From contig JAGGWU010000116.1 in NCBI GenBank assembly GCA_021163465.1, forward strand, positions 1 to 9,229: a stretch of 9,229 nucleotides of DNA, given 5' to 3'. Made by a program: the position numbers and the translations under genes. Below are positions 1 to 4,881 of this stretch, piece by piece; position 1 is the stretch's first letter; each line of letters starts with the position of its first letter. The notes below the pieces were generated by a model that had not been told where the DNA came from, did not search any database, and saw only the letters and a list, made by a program, of their open reading frames with translations. Source of the DNA: Candidatus Bipolaricaulota bacterium. GTDB taxonomy: Bacteria > Bipolaricaulota > Bipolaricaulia > Bipolaricaulales > Bipolaricaulaceae.

Positions 1-90
1 CCCGGGGCGGCGATCCTCATCACCGTCCTGGCCTTCAACATGCTGGGGGACGGGCTCCGGGACATCGCGGACCCAAAACTCCGTACCTGA
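1..90 (+). CDS. Peptide ABC transporter permease, DppC/OppC type (C-terminal end only)
   Basis: Only the last 29 codons and the TGA stop are present; the gene enters from the left edge. The peptide reads PGAAILITVLAFNMLGDGLR followed by DIADPKLRT. This is the standard C-terminal end of inner-membrane permeases of the dipeptide/oligopeptide/nickel family (BPD_transp_1), where a final helix is followed by an LGDGLRDxxDPxLR tail. The protein would form half of the membrane channel of a peptide importer. Its stop codon is one base from the stop of the convergent lacI gene, so no ATPase gene follows on this strand and the transporter operon ends here. The family is clear; the substrate cannot be read from this fragment. 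Confidence 0.9.
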   Translation, partial: PGAAILITVLAFNMLGDGLRDIADPKLRT

Positions 91-91
91 T

Positions 92-1093
92 TCACGGCGG
101 CGGGGCGGTGGTCTTCCGCACCACGAGTTCCGGCCTGAGGAGCTTCCTGAGCTTCTTGCGTCGCTTTCCCTCGAGGACATCGATCAGCCATTCCGCCGCC
201 AGACACCCCATCCGGTAGGTGGGTTGGGCCACCGTGGTGAGCTCGATCAAGGGGAGGGAGGCGTAGGCGATATCGTCGAATCCCACCACCGAGAGCTCCT
301 CGGGGACGGCGATCCCGAGGTTGTGGGCCGCCACAAGGACCCCGAGGGCGATGAGGTCGTTGGCGGCGAAGATCGCGGTGGGGCGCCGCCGGCGCGAGAG
401 GAACTCCCGTGCAGCTTCCTCCCCCGCCTCCCAGGTGAAATCGGTGTGTTTGACCCACGAGCGGGGAACCCGGATCCCGTTCCCCGAGAGGACCTCCCTG
501 AAGGCCTCCGCCCGCACATGGCCCGGTTCCGTCCCCTTGGGGCCGCTGATGCAGGCGATCCTTTTGTGCCCGAGGGAGATCAGGTGCTCCACCGCCAAGC
601 GTGCCCCCAGGCGGTCGTCCACGATCACATAGGGGGCATCTACCGTGTGCGAGGTCCGCGACACCAACACGAAAGGGATTTCAGCCCGCCGGAGCTCCGA
701 CAAGAGGGGATCCTCCAGGGCCACGGAGGTGATGATCTGGCCGTCCACACGCTTGCGGCGGAGCAGAAGCCCATAATCCCGTTCCTTTTCGGGATCATCT
801 CCGGTGTTGCAGAGGATGACGCCGTAACCGCGGGCGTGGGCGGTATCCTCAACCCCCTTCACGATCTCGGCGAAGAAGGGATTGGTGATATCGGGAACCA
901 AAAGCCCGAGGGCCCGGGTGCGCCCCTTGACCAGGCTCCGCGCCAGTTCGTTCCGCTCGTACCCGAGTTCCGCGGCGAGCCGCTTGATACGCTCTTTGGT
1001 GCTTTCCCGGATAAGGGGCGAGTCGTTCAGCGCCCGGGAGACGGTGGACGGGGAGACCCCGGCCGCCTTGGCAATATCCTTGATGGTCACCAT
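92..1093 (-). CDS. LacI/GalR-family transcriptional repressor
   Basis: 333 residues, the usual length of the family. Residues 3-23 form the N-terminal helix-turn-helix (TIKDIAKAAGVSPSTVSRAL), followed by the minor-groove hinge helix around 44-57 (GYERNELARSL). Residues 60-330 are a type-1 periplasmic-binding-protein-like effector domain. It shows the family landmarks DITNPFF (69-74), RVDGQI (115-120), AANDLIALG (243-251), GFDDI (271-275) and TTVAQP (286-291). Polar residues at ligand-contact positions (D69, R146, R194, N245, D273) suggest a sugar or nucleoside effector, but I cannot name it. The ATG lies 7 bases after a weak GAGGGG ribosome site; the GTG right after it is an alternative start. 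It is the last gene of a unit that includes the ABC ATPase, so it may control that unit or the peptide transporter it faces. I could not find a convincing LacI-type operator here. Confidence 0.93.
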   Translation of the reverse strand: MVTIKDIAKAAGVSPSTVSRALNDSPLIRESTKERIKRLAAELGYERNELARSLVKGRTRALGLLVPDITNPFFAEIVKGVEDTAHARGYGVILCNTGDDPEKERDYGLLLRRKRVDGQIITSVALEDPLLSELRRAEIPFVLVSRTSHTVDAPYVIVDDRLGARLAVEHLISLGHKRIACISGPKGTEPGHVRAEAFREVLSGNGIRVPRSWVKHTDFTWEAGEEAAREFLSRRRRPTAIFAANDLIALGVLVAAHNLGIAVPEELSVVGFDDIAYASLPLIELTTVAQPTYRMGCLAAEWLIDVLEGKRRKKLRKLLRPELVVRKTTAPPP

Positions 1094-1112
1094 TTCTTCC
1101 CCTCTTACCCCC

Positions 1113-1244
1113 TCACCCCCTTTCTTTCAAGCGGTTGTGGGCTGCTGGGAACCCCACCTCGCCCAAGGCGGAAGGAACGCCGATCCCCGCGCTCAGCATC
1201 AAGGGCCCCAACATAAGTGCCTTTCCCACTCCCCTCACCCTCAT
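1113..1244 (-). CDS. Possible small secreted or membrane-anchored peptide (43 aa)
   Basis: This small frame fills most of the gap between the ABC ATPase and lacI. It starts MRVRGVGKALMLGPLMLSAG and ends in TGA 19 bases before the lacI ATG. The layout is that of a signal peptide or single membrane anchor: a basic start (R2, R4, K8), a hydrophobic run at about 9-24, then PSALGE resembling a signal-peptidase site, and only about 14 more residues. An AAGGAGG sequence lies at 1247-1253, 2 bases before this ATG, which is too close; it sits 8 bases before the in-frame GTG at 1236-1238, which is ideal and gives 41 residues. The frame stays open back to 1301, so a GTG at 1278-1280 (55 residues) is also possible. 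I recognise no family. It could be a real peptide, the remnant of a binding-protein gene, or chance. Confidence 0.35.
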   Translation of the reverse strand: MRVRGVGKALMLGPLMLSAGIGVPSALGEVGFPAAHNRLKERG

Positions 1245-1287
1245 CGCCTCCTTGAACGTTGTCCCAAAATTCGCGGACACCCTGCCC

Positions 1288-2331
1288 TCACGAAGGCCTT
1301 CTCAGAACCCTGGGGAGCCGTCGAAAACCCAACCGCACCCTTTCCCCGGGGATGTACCGTTCCCGGGAAACGAACGCTACGGGACGGGCACCCACTCGAC
1401 CGTGGATCCGCCAGTGATCCCCGCGGAACTCCGCCTCGCTTACTTCCACCTCCAAAGGCCCCTCCCCGGGTTCCACGTCCTCGGGACGGAAAAAAAGGAG
1501 GACCTCTTCCCCTTCGGGAAGGTCCACTGATTCCACCCGGAGGCGGATCTCTTGGGACTCCACCCAGGGGCCCTCGGGCCCATGGTGGAGGATGCCCGTC
1601 CAGAGGTTCGCCCCTCCCAAGAAGGAGGCCACGAAGGGGGTACGGGGAGAAAAGTAGAGCTCTTCCGGGGAACCCTCCTGCTCTATCCTTCCCTCCCGCA
1701 TTACCGCGAGCCTATCCCCCATGGAGAGGCCTTCCTCCTGATCATGGGTCACGTAGACCGAGGTAGTACCCCGCTCCTTCAGGATATGCCTGAGCTCACC
1801 CCGGAGCTCTACCCGTAAGGCCGCATCCAGGGCCGAGAGGGGCTCGTCCAATAACAGCACAGCCGGTTCCGGGGCCAGTGCCCGGGCCAACGCCACCCGC
1901 TGCTTTTGCCCATGGGAAAGTTGATGCGGTTTTCTCCTTTCGTATCCCCGAAGGCCCACGAGCTCCAACAGCTCCCGCACCCGCCGCTTGCGCTCACCTC
2001 GGGGAACCCCGCGGAACCGCAGGCCGTAGGCGACGTTGGCGTACACGGTCATGTGGGGAAAGAGGGCATAGCTTTGGAAGAGAAGCCCCACGTTGCGCCG
2101 CTCGGGGGGAAGCCCGAGGACCGAGCGACCCCCGATCCGGACATCCCCGCGGTCCGGGCGCTCGAGGCCGGCGATGATACGAAGTACCGTGGTCTTCCCG
2201 CACCCCGATGGCCCCAAAAGGACCAATATCTCCCCCCAACGCACCCCGAAGGAAACGCCCCTCACGGCCACTACCTCCCCGAAGCGCTTATGCAGGTCCT
2301 CTACCTCGAGCTTCGCCTTTCCTTCCCCCAT
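1288..2331 (-). CDS. ABC transporter ATP-binding protein with TOBE-like C-terminus (PotA/FbpC/CysA/UgpC superfamily)
   Basis: 347 residues, the normal length for importer ATPases with a C-terminal regulatory domain. Visible motifs are Walker A GPSGCGKTT (40-48), Q-loop Q86, signature LSHGQ (138-142, with His where most have Gly), Walker B AVLLLDEP with catalytic E163, D-loop SALD (166-169) and H-loop H196 in VTHDQEE. After FVASFLGGANLWTG the remaining ~100 residues look like the OB-fold/TOBE extension that contacts or regulates the complex. The FVASFxGxxN junction is commoner in iron, polyamine and anion importers than in sugar importers, but the substrate is not decidable. No permease or binding-protein gene accompanies it here, so it must serve components encoded elsewhere or act as a shared ATPase. 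The ATG has no good ribosome site: the AAGGAGAGG upstream ends about 17 bases away. No other in-frame start lies between that site and the ATG. Confidence 0.9.
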   Translation of the reverse strand: MGEGKAKLEVEDLHKRFGEVVAVRGVSFGVRWGEILVLLGPSGCGKTTVLRIIAGLERPDRGDVRIGGRSVLGLPPERRNVGLLFQSYALFPHMTVYANVAYGLRFRGVPRGERKRRVRELLELVGLRGYERRKPHQLSHGQKQRVALARALAPEPAVLLLDEPLSALDAALRVELRGELRHILKERGTTSVYVTHDQEEGLSMGDRLAVMREGRIEQEGSPEELYFSPRTPFVASFLGGANLWTGILHHGPEGPWVESQEIRLRVESVDLPEGEEVLLFFRPEDVEPGEGPLEVEVSEAEFRGDHWRIHGRVGARPVAFVSRERYIPGERVRLGFRRLPRVLRRPS

Positions 2332-2355
2332 CGTCTTGCTCGCTCCGGCCTCTCC

Positions 2356-2400
2356 TTAATACCTTACCCCCCTATCATGGAAACACCACGCCACCTTCAT
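2356..2400 (-). other. Possible 14-codon leader ORF overlapping an inverted repeat
   Basis: On the minus strand, 24 bases before the ABC ATPase, a mini-ORF reads MKVAWCFHDRGVRY and stops with TAA. An AAGGA sits 8 bases before its ATG. The ATG lies inside an inverted repeat at 2387-2406 (arms CACGCCA and TGGCGTG, six-base loop). A leader peptide or translation-sensing hairpin ahead of the transporter ATPase is conceivable, but a frame this short can arise by chance and the hairpin has no U-run. Treat it as a candidate only. Confidence 0.15.
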
Positions 2401-2406
2401 GGCGTG
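2387..2406. repeat. Perfect 7-bp inverted repeat (CACGCCA-N6-TGGCGTG)
   Basis: Two exact seven-base arms flank the loop CCTTCA in the divergent intergenic region between the ABC ATPase and rpsT, just upstream of the rpsT -35 box. It could be a protein-binding operator for either direction or an RNA hairpin in the ATPase leader. A terminator is unlikely because no T-run follows on either strand. A second, weaker repeat (CTTGC-GGCTT-GCAAG, 2411-2425) overlaps the rpsT -35 box. Confidence 0.3.
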
Positions 2407-2411
2407 TATCC

Positions 2412-2440
2412 TTGCGGCTTGCAAGAAGAAAAGCTACAAT
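2412..2440 (+). promoter_or_regulatory. Predicted sigma-70-type promoter for rpsT-secF
   Basis: A -35 box TTGCGG (2412-2417) and a -10 box TACAAT (2435-2440) are separated by exactly 17 bases. The -10 matches five of six consensus positions and the -35 three. Transcription would begin near 2447, giving a leader of about 38 bases ahead of rpsT. The same box pair, TTGCGG-N17-TACATT, lies ahead of yidC on the other strand, which raises confidence in both. Confidence 0.6.
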
Positions 2441-2467
2441 CGCCAGCGGTTTTCCCAAAAGATCGAG

Positions 2468-2474
2468 AAGGAGG
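2468..2474 (+). promoter_or_regulatory. Strong Shine-Dalgarno site deciding the AUU start of rpsT
   Basis: AAGGAGG lies 10 bases before the ATT codon at 2485-2487. With the following GGGATC it resembles an extended complement of the 16S rRNA 3' end with one extra G. There is no ATG, GTG or TTG in frame between this site and the conserved S20 sequence. Confidence 0.6.
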
Positions 2475-2484
2475 GGGATCCGCG

Positions 2485-2745
2485 ATTCCCAATACGCGTT
2501 CGGCCGCGCGTCAGCTCAGAAAAAGCCTGCGCCGGAGGCGTCGCAACGATCTGCGTCGTAGCGCCATCCGCTATTGGCGCAAGCAGATACTCAAGCTCAT
2601 CTGCGAGGGTAACCGGGAAGAGGCGCTGAGGATCTTCCCTAACTACCAAAAGGCCGTGGATAAGGCTGCCTCCCACGGGGCGATCCACAAAAACAAGGCG
2701 GACCGCCTCAAGGCCCGCATGTGGCGCCGAATCGCCGCAACCTGA
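2485..2745 (+). CDS. rpsT: 30S ribosomal protein S20 (bS20), apparent AUU start
   Basis: S20 is a primary 16S rRNA-binding protein that helps assemble the 30S subunit. Translated from ATT as Met, the protein is 86 residues, a normal S20 length. It begins MPNTRSAARQLRKSLRRRRR, matching the MPN-[IT]-[KR]-SA start of the family, and has the diagnostic C-terminal helix with KAASHGAIHKNKADRLKARM (60-79). The N-terminal basic helix is unusually arginine-rich. The nearest canonical in-frame start upstream is a TTG at 2419, which would add 22 residues with no S20 character and lies inside the promoter. The next in-frame Met is near the C-terminus. So ATT at 2485 is the only sensible start, backed by AAGGAGG 10 bases away. 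In E. coli rpsT uses UUG and is autoregulated through that weak start; AUU is best known from infC. A miscalled ATG remains possible. secF follows after 13 bases. Confidence 0.9.
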   Translation: MPNTRSAARQLRKSLRRRRRNDLRRSAIRYWRKQILKLICEGNREEALRIFPNYQKAVDKAASHGAIHKNKADRLKARMWRRIAAT

Positions 2746-2758
2746 TCGGGGTGGAGGT

Positions 2759-3664
2759 ATGTACAAGTACGATTTTCTCGGGAAGGCGAAGATCTTCTCC
2801 ACGCTGTCCTTGATTCTGGTCCTGGCCAGCATCGTGGTCATCGCGATCGTGGGGTTCCGCGCCGGGGTTGAGTTCGCGGGCGGAACCCAGCTTACCGTCA
2901 CCTTCTCCGAGAAGGTATCCGCGGATGAGCTCAGGGCGTTTTTGGGAGAGCTATCGCCCCCGGGAGTGGATCTTGCTGCCACCGCGGTCCTACAGGAGAC
3001 CGAGATCGAGGGGTACCCCGCTTTCCTCATCACCATTCCCCTGAACGTGGAGGAACACGGGAAGACAATCGATAAGATCCAGGAACAGCTTAGCAACAGG
3101 TTCCCGGTGCTGGAGATCTCCCCTACCTCGGTGGGCAAGCAGGTCTCGGAGGACCTGATCCGGCGTACCTGGCAGGCGATCCTCGTGGCCATCTTCGGGA
3201 TGTTGGTTTACATCTCGTGGAGGTTCCGCCTGAGCTACGCCGTAGGGGCGGTGGTGGCGTTGGTGCACGATGTCCTCATCGCCTTGGGGATCTGTGCCTT
3301 GGTGGGAGTGGAGATGAGCCTTCCCGTGATCGCCGCCCTCCTCACCATCGTGGGTTATTCCCTGAACGACACCATCGTGATCTTCGATCGCGTGAGGGAA
3401 AACCAGAAGGTCATGAAAAAGGCGTCTCTTTTTGACATCATCAACCGCTCCATCAATCAATCCCTCACCCGCACCATCAATACCTCTCTTACCACCTTGA
3501 TCCCCGTCGCGATCCTCTTGGCGTTCGGGGGTCCGGTGCTCCGGGGCTTCGCCCTGGCGATGTTCATCGGGGTGATCGTGGGGACCTACTCCACCATCTT
3601 TGTGGCGAACCCCATCTTCTATCTTTGGACCACCACCGCCCAGAGGCTCCGAGCGAGGCGCTGA
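2759..3664 (+). CDS. secF: Protein translocase subunit SecF
   Basis: 301 residues, typical of stand-alone SecF. SecF works with SecD in the inner membrane, using the proton gradient to pull exported proteins from the Sec channel. Helix 1 spans about 12-32, followed by the family motif (G-V-E-F-A-G-G-T, 36-43) that opens the periplasmic domain (to about 135). Five further helices lie between about 138 and 290. The signature GYSLNDTIVIFDRVREN is at 199-215. D204 and R238 are 34 residues apart, the spacing of the proton-path residues D637 and R671 of Thermus SecDF. SecD normally sits immediately upstream, but here rpsT takes that place. GGAGGT abuts the ATG with no spacer, an unusual fit; GGGGTGG a few bases earlier may be the working site. 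The stop is directly followed by the stop of the convergent glycosyltransferase gene, with no spacer. Confidence 0.95.
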   Translation: MYKYDFLGKAKIFSTLSLILVLASIVVIAIVGFRAGVEFAGGTQLTVTFSEKVSADELRAFLGELSPPGVDLAATAVLQETEIEGYPAFLITIPLNVEEHGKTIDKIQEQLSNRFPVLEISPTSVGKQVSEDLIRRTWQAILVAIFGMLVYISWRFRLSYAVGAVVALVHDVLIALGICALVGVEMSLPVIAALLTIVGYSLNDTIVIFDRVRENQKVMKKASLFDIINRSINQSLTRTINTSLTTLIPVAILLAFGGPVLRGFALAMFIGVIVGTYSTIFVANPIFYLWTTTAQRLRARR

Positions 3665-4438
3665 TTAACCCTTAAGAAGGGCCTTTGTGTGCCATCTGAT
3701 CCACGACCAGGCTATACACACAAGGAGAAAAGGGACTGCCCAGAGTTTGCGCACGCGCCGAGGGTCCTGGAAGGCCCGCCACAACCACTCAAGCCCCACC
3801 TCCTGAACCCATCTGGGTGCACGGGGAAACCTTCCCGACCAGATATCGAATGTGCTGCCCACACCCATAAGGATCCCGGCGCCGCAGCGTCGGTGGGCGA
3901 GGATCCACCGCTCCTGTTTAGGGAAACCCATGCCCACGAACAAAAGATCCGGGGAGAGGGCCCTGATCTCCTCCACCGGGCCGGCACCGCGGAAGTAACC
4001 GTGATGGTGGCCCACCAAACGTAGCCCCGGAAAAGCCGCGGTGAGCGCCGTCGCCGCCTTTTTCACCTCCTCGGGCCGCGCCCCGAGGAGGTAAACGGAA
4101 AGGCCTTCTTCCGCGGCCATCCGGCACAACTCCCAGGCCAAATCCACCCCGGCCACCCGGGGAAGCCGCGCACCGAAAGCCCTGGCGGCGAGGGAGACGC
4201 CTACCCCGTCGCACACCACATACTCGGCTTCGTTCAGGAGAACCCGAAGGTCCTTCCTTAGGATGGCAAGCGAGAAGGCCCGGGCATCGGGGGTGAAAAT
4301 CACTATCCCCCGTTCCCCTGCCCTAAGCCTGTCACGAAGCTCCTCTATCAACTTCGGAAGGGGAAAGGGGGTAAACCGAACTCCCCAAAGCTCCAGGCGC
4401 TTGCCCCGCTGTCGGATCAGGGGGGTAGGCCCCTTCAT
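3665..4438 (-). CDS. WecG/TagA/CpsF-family (GT26) glycosyltransferase
   Basis: 257 residues. Family members transfer N-acetylmannosamine or its uronic acid (in some systems another sugar) to an undecaprenyl-linked acceptor at the cytoplasmic membrane face, for enterobacterial common antigen, teichoic acid linkage units or exopolysaccharide. Visible family blocks are TPDARAF (49-55), CDGVGV (76-81), AGVDL (96-100), LLGARPEEV (117-125), GHHHGYF (143-149), VGMGFPKQERW (168-178) and MGVGSTFDIWSGRFPRAP (191-208). T49, D77, R94 and Q175 are likely counterparts of the active-site residues described for Thermoanaerobacter TagA. The C-terminal tail (EWLWRAFQDPRRVRKLW) resembles the membrane-docking appendage of the family. 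It is followed by an extra hydrophobic stretch (about 232-248), which may anchor the protein. Its ATG overlaps the khpB stop (ATGA), so translation is probably coupled. The sugar and acceptor are not predictable. Confidence 0.9.
   Translation of the reverse strand: MKGPTPLIRQRGKRLELWGVRFTPFPLPKLIEELRDRLRAGERGIVIFTPDARAFSLAILRKDLRVLLNEAEYVVCDGVGVSLAARAFGARLPRVAGVDLAWELCRMAAEEGLSVYLLGARPEEVKKAATALTAAFPGLRLVGHHHGYFRGAGPVEEIRALSPDLLFVGMGFPKQERWILAHRRCGAGILMGVGSTFDIWSGRFPRAPRWVQEVGLEWLWRAFQDPRRVRKLWAVPFLLVCIAWSWIRWHTKALLKG
3669..3681. terminator. Weak hairpin at the convergent secF / glycosyltransferase ends
   Basis: CCCTT-AAG-AAGGG forms a five-base stem with a three-base loop just past both stop codons (seen from secF; inside the last glycosyltransferase codons). 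Downstream is CCTTTG on the + strand and TTAAT on the minus strand, so the T-runs are poor. It is the only candidate for a shared bidirectional terminator here, and it is weak. Confidence 0.2.
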
Positions 4439-4881
4439 TTTCTGGGTTCTATCACCACATGGCGCTTGTTTCCCTGACCTACCGAATAGGTCCGTACGCC
4501 GGGGTGGTCGGCCAATGCCAAGTGAATCAGGCGCCGTTCCGCCGCCGGCATGGGTTCCAACTCGATCTTCCTCCCCTCCTTTAAGGCGCGCTCCGCCAAT
4601 TCCCGCGCCCGAGATACAAGCTCCATCTCCCTGGCCTTGAGCTTCCCGTTTACGTCAAGGAGAAGGGCTACCCTTCCTCCATGTCGCCGCAGAAAGAGAC
4701 GAAGGATATGTGCCAAGGCCTCCCGGAAGTCGGGATCGGTGGGGAAGGTATGAAACGGGCCACGAAGGTTAACGTAGAGGCGGCCCTCTTCGGGCACCAC
4801 CTCAACGGTTCCCTTCTCTTCCCCCACGAGTTCCAACAGCCCTAAAAGGAACCTCCTTGCCTCTTCAGTTCTTTCCGGCAT
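4435..4881 (-). CDS. khpB: KhpB/Jag-type RNA-binding protein (degenerate KH + R3H)
   Basis: 148 residues, lying directly behind yidC with a 17-base overlap, the classic yidC-jag arrangement. The C-terminal part is an R3H domain: AERRLIH (114-120) holds the R-x-x-x-H motif (R116, H120), followed by ALADHPGVRTYSVGQGNKRH (122-141), typical of Jag. The middle (about 23-105) has the strand-helix pattern of a type-II KH domain, with the DVNGKLKAREMELVSRAREL block that follows KH in Jag proteins. The expected GXXG RNA-gripping loop is not present: at that place the chain reads GPFHTFPTDPDF. The separate Jag-N domain found in longer homologues is also missing. Jag/KhpB proteins bind RNA and affect cell division and envelope growth in Gram-positives. 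No strong ribosome site precedes the ATG, so coupling to yidC translation is likely. Confidence 0.85.
   Translation of the reverse strand: MPERTEEARRFLLGLLELVGEEKGTVEVVPEEGRLYVNLRGPFHTFPTDPDFREALAHILRLFLRRHGGRVALLLDVNGKLKAREMELVSRARELAERALKEGRKIELEPMPAAERRLIHLALADHPGVRTYSVGQGNKRHVVIEPRK

Noticed and set aside
138..1093. Search for a LacI-type operator (palindrome with central CG) around lacI and the ABC ATPase
   Set aside because: No palindrome of the expected kind was found by eye; the 2387-2406 repeat has a six-base loop and does not look like a LacI-family operator.
224..1766. Long open frames on the + strand opposite lacI and the ABC ATPase (224-1216, 882-1766)
   Set aside because: They are antisense to genes with full sets of family motifs; their translations are low-complexity (Pro/Arg/Gly-rich) with no recognisable domain, as expected of GC-rich shadow frames.
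1906..2484. Long + strand N-terminal extension in frame with S20
   Set aside because: It runs antisense through the ABC ATPase N-terminus and the promoter region, has no S20 character, and would make the protein 279 residues; the conserved protein begins at 2485.
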